From Bacteriovoracaceae bacterium (GTDB lineage Bacteria > Bdellovibrionota > Bacteriovoracia > Bacteriovoracales > Bacteriovoracaceae): a stretch of 56,573 nt of DNA. Positions 35,258-42,961 of the stretch are shown here, in pieces. The translations under genes and the position numbers were made by a program. The notes beneath the pieces were generated by a model. That model was not told the DNA's origin. It saw only the letters and a list, made by a program, of their open reading frames with translations, and searched no databases. Positions within the stretch are counted from its first letter, which is position 1; each line of letters opens with the position of its first letter. The stretch lies in NCBI GenBank assembly GCA_947461175.1, contig CANHIY010000005.1, forward strand, positions 1-56,573. The letters are read 5' to 3'.

Positions 35258-35655
35258 TATGCACTCTTTGTAGTGTTATTTTGATTTTTAATATTTTTTA
35301 TCGCCTCAGTCCATCCATCATAAAGTGTATTTAAGACTTTTAAGCAACCTTCAAGATAACCTTTATCTATTTTGATATTTGCTTGGGTGCTTGAGTAGAG
35401 GATGTAGTCATAAAGAGAGGCGAGCTCTTTGGCAACTTCACCGCCAACTTCAAAATCAAGGCTGTTGGAAAGTTCCACGATAATGTCTTGAAGTTTTCCA
35501 ATGTATTCACCTTTTTTTGCAAGGTTTTTTTGTTCAATTGCTTCAATTGCTTTTTTACAATGTTTGATGGCAGCTTGATATAGCATGAGAAGGATTTGTT
35601 CCTTGCTCGCCGTCTCAACGGATGTCTTTTTGTATGCACCTAACCCATAACTCAT
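35257..35655 (-). CDS. fliS: Flagellin export chaperone FliS
   Basis: Binds the C-terminus of cytoplasmic flagellin to stop premature polymerisation. 132 residues: YGLGAYKKTSVETASKEQILLMLYQAAIKHCKKAIEAIEQKN at the N-terminus is the FliS signature, followed by helices and LYDYILYSSTQANIKID. A perfect AGGAGGG precedes the ATG. Second gene of the fliD operon, 31 bases after fliD. Confidence 0.93.
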   Translation of the reverse strand: MSYGLGAYKKTSVETASKEQILLMLYQAAIKHCKKAIEAIEQKNLAKKGEYIGKLQDIIVELSNSLDFEVGGEVAKELASLYDYILYSSTQANIKIDKGYLEGCLKVLNTLYDGWTEAIKNIKNQNNTTKSA

Positions 35656-35687
35656 CTCGACCCTCCTATGTCATACCGACAATCATA

Positions 35688-37073
35688 TCATAGTTGAGAA
35701 ATTCCTGGTGCAGAGGCAAAACCTGCAAGCCCAGCTCCTTGCCCTTTAATTTTGGATATGGTTTCTTCTAATCTACCGAATTTCGCTTTTAATACTTCTT
35801 CTTTTTGTTGAATAATTCTCTGACGGTTTTGTATTTGTCGATCTATTTGGCTTATCTGACTTTGAAGTCCATTTTTTCTATTTGGAAGTGTTCCGCTCGG
35901 TGGAGCCAGTAATAGTCTAGCTGTTTCGTCAAGGATGTCGACAAAGCCATTCGTCTTTCCATTTTCTACTGAATATCTTCCTGTAAGAACCTCGGTCACT
36001 GCTTTGTAGTCTTTTGATAACAATGCCTCAAATTTTGCCTGGTCAAATTTTAATAAACCATCCCGTTGGAAAGTAATTCCAATGTCACCAACCCTTAGAG
36101 ATCCTCTATCAGTTTTAACAGTTGCAAACATGGCAGATCTTATCCGGCTTTCAATCGTCTGCAGCATGGAGTCTCCACCAAGTGTTCTTGATGAATCGGA
36201 TTTTTCGTCCATGCTATTCTGGTCTTTAATAAACTTTAAAACATTATTGATCGAATCAACAAGAGTGTTGATTTTTCCACCTATTTTTTGAATATCCTCA
36301 TTTATTTCAATTGTTATTTCTTCACCTGGTTTTGCTTTCTTTAGCTCCATTGTCACTCCAGGTATCAAATCAGCGACCCTGTTGCCAGGAACTTCAATTT
36401 CAAATCCATCTAATTTAATCTTGGCATCTTGTGCAGGTCTTTCTTGCTCGAAAACCAGGTCTATTTCACCATCAACCAAATAAAGATATGGGAAATCTAC
36501 TCTGTTTTTATCCCCTGTCTCAGACATGGATAACATAAGCCTCCATGGTTCATCTTCATCTTTGCCATCATTAACAACCACTGCCCTATACCCAAGCTCA
36601 GGGTTTTTATTTATGATTTTTGCGATCCCAGTTAAGTTGGCATTTTCTTCATCAATATAAATTTCTTTTTCCTCTCCGTTTGGCAGTGTCAAACCGATGT
36701 ATCCAACGCCAACGTATGTTTTATCTTTATCTTCAACACCATTTGTAAGTGCCGAGGATTTTTGTGCCAGCTGAAGAATTTCCAGTTGATATTTTGAAGG
36801 CTCAGCTATGTTCTTGTCTGCGCTCACAAGTACATCTTTACTGTCGCCGGTATTGACGGCAAGTTCTCTCAAGCTTCTTGCGTTTTTATTTTTCATCACC
36901 TCGCTACGAAGACTTTCAACAAGTTTGGTGATTTCTCCTACGAGAGTTTTTTTATCATTGATTTTACTTTTTCTTGCTTCCATTTGCTGAATAGGTATTT
37001 TTTCAGCTTCCAGAATTTGCTGAACGATATCCTTAGGAAGACCTGTACCAATAGAGCCGAATGCAATTCCCAG
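35688..37073 (-). CDS. fliD: Flagellar filament cap protein FliD, non-ATG (CTG) start
   Basis: Distal cap that folds flagellin at the filament tip. Proposed 461 residues. Upstream of the first ATG (36983) the same frame continues with GIAFGSIGTGLPKDIVQQ and LEAEKIPIQQMEARKSKI, the conserved N-terminal FliD helix, back to an in-frame TAG with no ATG, GTG or TTG. A perfect AGGAGG (37084-37079 on the minus strand) ends six bases before CTG at 37073, so CTG is the likely start (ATT at 37067 is the alternative). The C-terminal half has the FliD_C features (VGDIGITFQRDGLLKFDQAKFEALL) and terminal coiled coil (~400-450). Confidence 0.85.
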   Translation of the reverse strand: MGIAFGSIGTGLPKDIVQQILEAEKIPIQQMEARKSKINDKKTLVGEITKLVESLRSEVMKNKNARSLRELAVNTGDSKDVLVSADKNIAEPSKYQLEILQLAQKSSALTNGVEDKDKTYVGVGYIGLTLPNGEEKEIYIDEENANLTGIAKIINKNPELGYRAVVVNDGKDEDEPWRLMLSMSETGDKNRVDFPYLYLVDGEIDLVFEQERPAQDAKIKLDGFEIEVPGNRVADLIPGVTMELKKAKPGEEITIEINEDIQKIGGKINTLVDSINNVLKFIKDQNSMDEKSDSSRTLGGDSMLQTIESRIRSAMFATVKTDRGSLRVGDIGITFQRDGLLKFDQAKFEALLSKDYKAVTEVLTGRYSVENGKTNGFVDILDETARLLLAPPSGTLPNRKNGLQSQISQIDRQIQNRQRIIQQKEEVLKAKFGRLEETISKIKGQGAGLAGFASAPGISQL

Positions 37074-37301
37074 ATCTTTCCTCCTGAAAGTAGGCCTACT
37101 GAGAGAGTCGGGTATAAATCCTTTAAACCCAATCTAAGGTTAGCACGGGACATATTTGTCGCAAGTGGGAAGAAAGTGAGCTACCATTGACGGAAGTGGT
37201 TTAAGAAAAGTGAAAAAGAGAGAAGGTGAACTACGTCTCCTCTCTTTTTCGCTGGTCTATGGTGGGACAAGAGACTTATCCCACGGTTCTAATCGGATAT
37301 T
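37074..37301. other. Intergenic region between divergent fliD and a membrane-protein gene
   Basis: About 228 bases. Holds the fliD AGGAGG at its left edge and must contain two divergent promoters; I see no confident sigma-28 or sigma-54 match. A minus-strand frame from 37153 (ATGTCCCGT...) overlaps fliD in another frame and looks non-coding. The right half has two hairpins listed separately. Confidence 0.5.
37212..37284 (+). other. Tandem hairpins in the leader of the 37302 gene
   Basis: GAAAAAGAGAG (37212-37222) pairs perfectly with CTCTCTTTTTC (37240-37250), 17-base loop; then GTGGGA (37262-37267) pairs with TCCCAC (37279-37284), 11-base loop. Both sit 18-90 bases before the ATG at 37302. 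Could be terminator-like attenuator plus ribosome-site structure; not matched to any riboswitch I know. Confidence 0.45.
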
Positions 37302-38843
37302 ATGGAAGATACTTTAGTAAAAAAATCAAATATTATCTGGGATAAGTCGAAATTCTTTTTAAATCGGCTACTTATCTATTTTTCTTTTTTGCTTCTACCT
37401 GTTTGGATTCAGAAAACCCTGGCGATTAATATTTTCATGCAAAGCCTTTTGATGCTTGCTTACTTATTATTCATGAGTGGCCAGTGGTATTTACTCGGTA
37501 AAGAAATAGACCATCGCTTAAAGATCTACTTTAGGGCAAATTCAACTGTTGACCGTATACTTTATCGATTGATTATTGGTTATTCAACAATGATGATTAT
37601 TTTCAACCTCATGTCATTCATACCCGAGGGTATGGTTAGACATTTTTTTTGGGGATTTTTTGTTGTCCTAGGTTTGTTTTATTCCTGGCCTACAAGGGGA
37701 AAAATTATAGAGGAGTCAGTTTCGACTCAGTTTACAGAGTACAGATATCTAGATTCTTTTGAAAAAACAGTTCTTTTTATGACGATTTCAATGTTCATCG
37801 TCAGTATGCCAAGTTTTCCATTCTTAACCAATCTTGAGACTCTTAAGTTAATAGTTGATGCTGAAGAAAAAATGCACGGACAAATCTGGAATTTTCTACA
37901 TTTTAATTTCTTTCCGTTTAAACGATTTCCTCATTTAGTAAATCTTGGATGGAACATGCATTTCTATTTTATTAACTTAAGTTTTTACTTACTTGCATTT
38001 TATGGCATTTTAAGATTTTTTATCTCCAGACGGTTATCCATGCTTGGAGTGTTTGCACTTGTCTCTACCTGGTCATTTTCATTATTTTTAAAAAAAGATC
38101 CTTTCGTAAGTGCTACAACCTATTTTTCAGTCATTTGGATATGGTCGATCCTGTGGTGTGTGAAAAGTTCCACTTATCGTTCCGGACTTATGTATGGAAT
38201 GCTCTGCTTTACGGGAGTTGTTTTAAATTATAATTACGTTTTTCTTTTTCCTGTAGGGCTTGGTTTGCTCTATTTTATTTTTTTAGATGATTCCACAGAT
38301 TGGTACAAAGCCCAATTCGTGAAGTACACGACTCTAGGAATGTTTCTTATTTTAGTTACGATGATTACTCAAATAAATTTAAATTTTTTTGAAAATTCTC
38401 TGACGTTATCTGAATTATCAAAACACCTATCAATAATTTTAAAAAGAAAAGCATTTTACTCGTTATCATTTTTAGGAATGATCTCTCTTCTCTTGTTAAT
38501 CTTTAAGCCCAAAAGAAAGACTCTTAGGGTGTTAACCCTTGACCATAAAAGATTAAGAGAATTTGGACTTCTCATGTTTGTGTTGATCTTGTTGGGGTTA
38601 TATGTTGAAAAAGATTTGATACAAAATTTTGGACTACTATGGTTTATAGTTTTTCTGAGTATCCTGCCTCTAGAGTGGATATTTCAAAGCATCTCAAGGC
38701 TTCGTTCTAGAAGAAATTTTATCTATATGATCTACGTATTAGTTTGTTTGCTAGACTCACACTTCGAAGGACGCATTAGAATTTTATATAATCTCTATCA
38801 ATCCCCTCCGGACATAGTTGATCTTTTAAATCGTGCGCCTTAG
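37302..38843 (+). CDS. Large polytopic membrane protein, unknown function
   Basis: 513 residues with about 11-13 hydrophobic spans and short charged loops, beginning with a 30-residue cytoplasmic tail. Not recognised. A loop after the fourth or fifth span (LETLKLIVDAEEKMHGQIWNFLHFNFFPFKRFPHLVNLGWNMHFYF) is the most polar, possibly periplasmic; its arrangement is loosely like GT-C glycosyltransferases or O-antigen ligase/polymerase types, but I see no catalytic motif. No convincing ribosome site precedes the ATG, which follows two hairpins. Single gene between fliD (divergent) and a short gene with its own promoter. Confidence 0.7.
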   Translation: MEDTLVKKSNIIWDKSKFFLNRLLIYFSFLLLPVWIQKTLAINIFMQSLLMLAYLLFMSGQWYLLGKEIDHRLKIYFRANSTVDRILYRLIIGYSTMMIIFNLMSFIPEGMVRHFFWGFFVVLGLFYSWPTRGKIIEESVSTQFTEYRYLDSFEKTVLFMTISMFIVSMPSFPFLTNLETLKLIVDAEEKMHGQIWNFLHFNFFPFKRFPHLVNLGWNMHFYFINLSFYLLAFYGILRFFISRRLSMLGVFALVSTWSFSLFLKKDPFVSATTYFSVIWIWSILWCVKSSTYRSGLMYGMLCFTGVVLNYNYVFLFPVGLGLLYFIFLDDSTDWYKAQFVKYTTLGMFLILVTMITQINLNFFENSLTLSELSKHLSIILKRKAFYSLSFLGMISLLLLIFKPKRKTLRVLTLDHKRLREFGLLMFVLILLGLYVEKDLIQNFGLLWFIVFLSILPLEWIFQSISRLRSRRNFIYMIYVLVCLLDSHFEGRIRILYNLYQSPPDIVDLLNRAP

Positions 38844-38882
38844 GTTAAGATCTTAGATTTACTTACTTTTTTAAGAATTCTT

Positions 38883-38912
38883 TTGCACCGTATCTGGGCA
38901 ATTTGTTACAAT
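38883..38912 (+). promoter_or_regulatory. Strong sigma-70-like promoter of a short gene (candidate leaderless start)
   Basis: TTGCAC (38883-38888), 18 bases, TACAAT (38907-38912), near consensus TTGACA/TATAAT. Transcription would begin about 38918-38920, at or within the ATG at 38918, so no room for a ribosome site. Confidence 0.5.
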
Positions 38913-38917
38913 TATTA

Positions 38918-39199
38918 ATGAGTATTCGGGAAGGGAATGGACCCCTTCTTCGCGATCAAGGAGGACTTTTGTACAAGGCACCCTTAACCGCTACCGTCTT
39001 TAAAGATTTTTCATCCTGCTACCAACATTTCTCGTCTCGGCCAGTTAAAAACGAACCTTTTGTTTATGTAGATTCATCCGGGGTCAAGCTTTTGACAGGC
39101 GTAGTTGACGAAAAAAGCACCAATCCCGAGGGGATTTTTGCATTATCACTTGCAGAAGATGGTTTTGTTGAAATGCTTGCCTTGAGTGAGGCCGGTTAA
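38918..39199 (+). CDS. Short unknown protein, candidate leaderless gene
   Basis: 93 residues from the ATG at 38918. Not recognised; the sequence alternates hydrophobic and polar residues in a way that suits a small beta-rich fold (GVKLLTGVVDEKSTNPEGIFALSLAEDGFVEML), without signal peptide or membrane helix. There is no Shine-Dalgarno upstream; instead a near-consensus promoter ends six bases before the ATG. Codon use is similar to neighbours. Followed by 250 bases of non-coding DNA. Confidence 0.55.
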   Translation: MSIREGNGPLLRDQGGLLYKAPLTATVFKDFSSCYQHFSSRPVKNEPFVYVDSSGVKLLTGVVDEKSTNPEGIFALSLAEDGFVEMLALSEAG

Positions 39200-39451
39200 C
39201 TATACATTTCAAAATAGTGGTAGGTATTTTTGGTTTAACAACAATTTTTGGGGACAACTCATTAGGTGTTAATAAGCAAAAGTACCTTCTATGGAGATAT
39301 TTGCTTCAGGGGTCATCATAAGTAGTTGGATTTATTGTTTTCTTAATTTTAGATCTATTTTGAATGACCTCAGTCTCCATAAATATGATTGTGGAAAAGT
39401 CCCCTCGAAATGTGGATATCTTAGAATTTTTGACGGTCACAAGTCAAAAAT
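39200..39451. other. Non-coding region with weak hairpins
   Basis: No credible gene. AAGCAAA (39274-39280) can pair with TTTGCTT (39300-39306) around a small inner stem, and TATGGAGA/TCTCCATA recur in inverted orientation some 80 bases apart. Could be 3' untranslated RNA of the short gene or an unrecognised small RNA; nothing matches a known family. Confidence 0.4.
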
Positions 39452-39455
39452 CTAA
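39421..39455 (-). terminator. Hairpin overlapping the nth stop codon
   Basis: ATTTTTGAC (39426-39434) pairs with GTCAAAAAT (39443-39451) around an 8-base loop; TTAG/CTAA extend the stem past a bulged A. The distal side includes the nth stop, so it is probably the nth terminator, AT-rich but long; no T-run beyond the stem. Confidence 0.5.
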
Positions 39456-40102
39456 CGGCCTTTTTTAAACACTTTATCCTTTGAAGGACACAGATCCTTT
39501 AAATCGCAGAGATCGCACTGTGGTCTTCTGGCGATACAGGTTCTTCGTCCTAAAAAAATGAGTAAATGAGATAGATCAGTCCAGTGGTCATTGGGATAAA
39601 GTTTCATAAGATCCTGCTCCACTTTGACAGGATCAGTTTCTTTAGTGAGTCCCAAAAGATGAGCAGTTCTTTTAACGTGAGTATCAACAACGATACCAGT
39701 GTTAATATTGAAGGCATTTCCTAGTACGACATTAGCTGTTTTCCGACCAACTCCAGGTAAATCACTCAATGCCTCCACTGTCTTTGGTACTTCACCAGCA
39801 TGATTTTTTACCAGTTGTTGAGCACAGCCAATAAGACTTTTAGTTTTGTTCCTAAAAAAGTTAATAGATTTAATAATTTCCTGAACATCTTCTTCTTGAG
39901 CATGAGCAAGCTTTTCAGGAGTAGGGTATTTTTTGAAAAGTCTAGGCGTAACCATATTTACCCTAATGTCGGTGCATTGGGCGGATAGTATAGTTGCGAG
40001 CAAGAGTTCAAAAGCATTAGAGTGATTAAGTTCGCAGTGGGCATCAGGATGAATTTTTTTCAGCCTAGAAAAGATTTCCAAAGCCATTTTTGATTTCTTC
40101 AT
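39452..40102 (-). CDS. nth: Endonuclease III (DNA glycosylase/AP lyase)
   Basis: Base-excision repair of oxidised pyrimidines. 216 residues: ILSAQCTDIRVN, helix-hairpin-helix LSDLPGVGRKTANVVLG with the catalytic Lys, IVVDTHVKR with the catalytic Asp, and the C-terminal 4Fe-4S cluster C-x6-C-x2-C-x5-C (CIARRPQCDLCDLKDLC). Complete and typical. Stands alone on the minus strand between two plus-strand genes. Confidence 0.96.
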   Translation of the reverse strand: MKKSKMALEIFSRLKKIHPDAHCELNHSNAFELLLATILSAQCTDIRVNMVTPRLFKKYPTPEKLAHAQEEDVQEIIKSINFFRNKTKSLIGCAQQLVKNHAGEVPKTVEALSDLPGVGRKTANVVLGNAFNINTGIVVDTHVKRTAHLLGLTKETDPVKVEQDLMKLYPNDHWTDLSHLLIFLGRRTCIARRPQCDLCDLKDLCPSKDKVFKKGR

Positions 40103-40186
40103 ATCACCAAACTTATCAAAATTGGCCTATTTCTACAAAGACTGCTATACCCATCGAACTAAAATTTAAATGGTGTGTATTAAGAA

Positions 40187-40783
40187 ATGGGAAATTTTAA
40201 GATCAAAGATCATTATTTTAAAAAGGCTAAAAGCGAGAATTATCTTGCTCGAAGTATTTATAAGTTAGAAGAAATTGACTCAAAATATAAAATTCTAAGT
40301 CCTGGTATGCTGGTGGTTGACTTTGGCTATCATCCTGGCTCATGGATTCAATATGCCTCAAAGGTCATTGGTGATGAGGGAAGAGTCGTTGGAATTGATG
40401 TCCGAGAAGTGAATAAAAAATTATCTGGTGTTAAAAATGTAAGAGTTTATCAAAAAGATATTTTTGATATTCAAAATGTATCACAGTTAGAGGTCCAAAG
40501 TCCGTTTGATGTAGTTTTGTCTGACATGGCGCCAAACACCTCAGGGATTAAATCTCTCGACCAAGACCGAAGTCTTAATCTAGTTGAATCAGTTTTTGGA
40601 CTTCTCCCTAAATTTTTAAAACCAGGGGGGCATTTCGTGATTAAAGTCTTTGATTCTCAGCATGCTCAAGATTATCTCAGAGAGCAGAGGATTTTATTTA
40701 AAGATTTTCACTATTTAAAACCCAAATCCACGAGAAGTATTAGCAAAGAATTTTTTGTCATTGGAAAGAACTTTAAGGCATAA
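40187..40783 (+). CDS. rlmE: 23S rRNA (uridine-2552-2'-O)-methyltransferase RlmE/FtsJ
   Basis: 198 residues. Catalytic K-D-K-E tetrad is readable: Lys in YLARSIYKLEEID, Asp in VLSDMAPNTSG, Lys in FVIKVFD and Glu near KEFFVIG. SAM-binding VVDFGYHPGSWIQ and GIDVRE follow the usual order (GAAPGGWS-type loop as GYHPGSW). Methylates the ribose of U2552 during 50S assembly. The stop is eight bases before the next ATG, so it leads an rlmE-transpeptidase-lepB operon. Confidence 0.93.
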   Translation: MGNFKIKDHYFKKAKSENYLARSIYKLEEIDSKYKILSPGMLVVDFGYHPGSWIQYASKVIGDEGRVVGIDVREVNKKLSGVKNVRVYQKDIFDIQNVSQLEVQSPFDVVLSDMAPNTSGIKSLDQDRSLNLVESVFGLLPKFLKPGGHFVIKVFDSQHAQDYLREQRILFKDFHYLKPKSTRSISKEFFVIGKNFKA

Positions 40784-40790
40784 TGCTTTA

Positions 40791-42038
40791 ATGGTTTTTA
40801 GGTTATTAAACCGCAAATTTTATTTATTTCTTGGTCTGCTTGGACTTTTTAGTTTGCCCGTCTGGGGAAACTTGAATTTTATTAAAGATAATAGCCTTTT
40901 TATTCCTCAAAACTTCTCTGGAAAAGCAGAGTCAGTTTCCTTTGATTTTTCTAAGATTCTATCTAGTCATAAGAGTTGGGGCGAGCAACTTAATTATGAT
41001 AGTACAAAATATAAAGTTCAATATACTTTCAATTTTGATCTGGAAAACTTTATAAAAAAACAGCTATCACTTTATCATCCCGATTACACTTCTGTTGTAG
41101 TCTTGGATAATGAAACGGGTCATGTTCTTGCGGCTGTAGATTATGCCAGAAGAACAAATACCTTTGGACGAGATTTGGCATTTACGAATAGTCATCCTGC
41201 TGCCAGCATTTTCAAGGTCATTACCGCTGCGGACTTACTAGAAAATACACACATCAAAACAGATACGGAATTTAGCTTTACTGGCCGTTCCACAACATTA
41301 TACCGCCATCAATTAAAAGAACCTGCTGGTCGACGTCGCATGATAAGAACTCTGGATCTAGAAAAAGCCTTTGCGACCTCTAATAATGTAATCTTTGGTA
41401 GGACCGCAATTGAAAACTTAACACCAGCAGGTCTTAAGAAAATGGCAGAAAAATTTGGTTTCAACAAACGTCTTGTCGAAGGTATTGATCTGGCACCCTC
41501 AGTATTTAATATGGCCTCAGATCAGTATAACCTAGCGGAGTTTTCTTCAGGCCTAAATGATAAAACTCTTATGAGTCCAATTCACGGGGCGGTTATTGGT
41601 TCTGTCGTTGCCAATGGAGGGATTCTTCGTTACCCGATTGTGATAAAATCTTTAGAAAGCTTAGGTGATAAAAAAATTATTTTTCCTCCTTTAAAAAAAG
41701 ATGAAGTAGTTCTGACTCCCCGGACATCTGAAGATTTAAGAACCATGTTCATGGCGACCGTGACTCAAGGTACTGCCCGTGCGTCTTTTCGAAGAAGTAA
41801 GTATCTACTGGATAAACTTGAAATTGGAGGAAAAACCGGAAGTCTTACTGGTGGAGAGCCTTTTGGTAAGAGAGACTGGTTTGTGAGTTACGCAAAATCC
41901 AATGAGGATAAAAATGATAAAGGAATTTCTATTTGTATTATGATCGTGAATCAAAAAAAGTGGTATGTAAAATCATCACTCATTGCCAAAAATATCATGG
42001 AATTTTATTACTCAAATCTTTATACACAGAAAAAATAA
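40791..42038 (+). CDS. Compact penicillin-binding transpeptidase-domain protein
   Basis: 415 residues: hydrophobic N-terminal segment (about 8-27, anchor or signal peptide), a short ~85-residue linker, then a transpeptidase domain with S139-I-F-K142, S196-N-N198 and K347-T-G. There is no class B dimerisation domain or PASTA domain, so this is a minimal PBP, possibly related to PbpA/PBP-like or class D-like proteins. Substrate and partners unknown. The start at 40791 is taken as first ATG before the hydrophobic segment; 40755 is in frame but lies in rlmE. Sits between rlmE and lepB. Confidence 0.8.
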   Translation: MVFRLLNRKFYLFLGLLGLFSLPVWGNLNFIKDNSLFIPQNFSGKAESVSFDFSKILSSHKSWGEQLNYDSTKYKVQYTFNFDLENFIKKQLSLYHPDYTSVVVLDNETGHVLAAVDYARRTNTFGRDLAFTNSHPAASIFKVITAADLLENTHIKTDTEFSFTGRSTTLYRHQLKEPAGRRRMIRTLDLEKAFATSNNVIFGRTAIENLTPAGLKKMAEKFGFNKRLVEGIDLAPSVFNMASDQYNLAEFSSGLNDKTLMSPIHGAVIGSVVANGGILRYPIVIKSLESLGDKKIIFPPLKKDEVVLTPRTSEDLRTMFMATVTQGTARASFRRSKYLLDKLEIGGKTGSLTGGEPFGKRDWFVSYAKSNEDKNDKGISICIMIVNQKKWYVKSSLIAKNIMEFYYSNLYTQKK

Positions 42039-42052
42039 AAAAGGCGGACCTA

Positions 42053-42853
42053 ATGGAAGAAAATTCAAATACTGGATTAGAAATGGTTCCTGATAAGAAT
42101 AATACCAGTGTTGCAGCACCTATTATAAACAAGAAAGATAAGTTCGTGAAAGAAGTAAAATCATTCACATTAATAATCTTGTCTGTATTAGTTTTTCGTT
42201 CAGTTCTCTTTGAACCATTTAAAATTCCCTCTGGATCAATGATCCCTACTTTGCTCATAGGTGATTTTATTCTGGTCAATAAATTTTCATATGGATTTAA
42301 ACTCCCTTTTAGTGACTGGTTTAGTGATCCCATCTATCTCACAAATCCAACCCAGCCTCAGAGAGGAGATGTTGTGGTTTTTAAATATCCTAAGGATACT
42401 AATCTTAATTACATCAAACGAGTCATAGGTCTACCTGGAGATACGGTTGAAGTGATTGATAAAGTTGTTTATGTAAATAATCAGCCTATTGAGACGAAGG
42501 AGATTGAAGGAAAGGAAATCCTTGAAGATATGGATGATCGGTACAAGTCGTATCAGTTTAAATTTTTGGAAACGAAAACTGGCCAAGCATCACATATTAC
42601 TCAAGTAGACATGGGAAATGACTATTTTGCAAATTACTATAAATTCACTGTGCCTAAAGATAATTATTTCGTCATGGGCGACAATCGTGATTTCTCTGCT
42701 GATTCAAGACGCTGGGGAACCGTACCTTTTGGACATATTAAAGGGAAGGCTATCTTAGTTTGGTTCTCTCTTTCTGTGCCTTGGCCTTGGAGTGAAGATG
42801 AGCAGGAGTCCTGGAAATTCAGGCCATGGAGAATGGGAACATTGATAAAATAA
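42053..42853 (+). CDS. lepB: Signal peptidase I
   Basis: Removes signal peptides at the outer face of the inner membrane. 266 residues from the ATG at 42053, with AAGGCGG just upstream; a longer frame from 41933 lies in the preceding gene and is not family-like. One membrane span (about 36-52), then catalytic S62 in PSGSM, K122 in YIKRVIGLPGD, and the C-terminal GDNRDFSADSRRWGTVPFGHIKGKA box. Serine-lysine dyad is intact. Confidence 0.95.
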   Translation: MEENSNTGLEMVPDKNNTSVAAPIINKKDKFVKEVKSFTLIILSVLVFRSVLFEPFKIPSGSMIPTLLIGDFILVNKFSYGFKLPFSDWFSDPIYLTNPTQPQRGDVVVFKYPKDTNLNYIKRVIGLPGDTVEVIDKVVYVNNQPIETKEIEGKEILEDMDDRYKSYQFKFLETKTGQASHITQVDMGNDYFANYYKFTVPKDNYFVMGDNRDFSADSRRWGTVPFGHIKGKAILVWFSLSVPWPWSEDEQESWKFRPWRMGTLIK

Positions 42854-42880
42854 ACCTTGGCTTAACTGGTTATCAGGAGT

Positions 42881-42947
42881 TCAGCTCATCCAAAATTCTG
42901 TGCTTTCTTTAAGATGTTGCGGATGAGCTGATCCCATTCAGAGGGAT
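42881..42947. repeat. Inverted repeat between convergent lepB and membrane-protein gene
   Basis: TCAGCTCATCC (42881-42891) pairs perfectly with GGATGAGCTGA (42921-42931), 29-base loop; ATCCC (42931-42935)/GGGAT (42943-42947) forms a second small stem. Neither is followed by a T-run. Probably the transcription end of one or both convergent genes; a structured RNA is possible. Confidence 0.4.
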
Positions 42948-42961
42948 GTAGGTATTCACAA

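Noticed and set aside
36983-37073. Frameshift or truncation of fliD
   Set aside because: The frame continues without stop from 36983 back past 37073 and encodes the expected FliD N-terminus, so the gene is intact with an unusual start codon.
36938-37153. Minus-strand frame beginning ATGTCCCGT over the fliD 5' region
   Set aside because: It reads in a different frame from the strongly conserved FliD N-terminus, which explains the same bases; its translation has no family features.
39200-39451. Possible tRNA or small RNA gene
   Set aside because: No T-loop GTTCGAATC-type motif or cloverleaf pairing; the visible stems are short and AT-rich.
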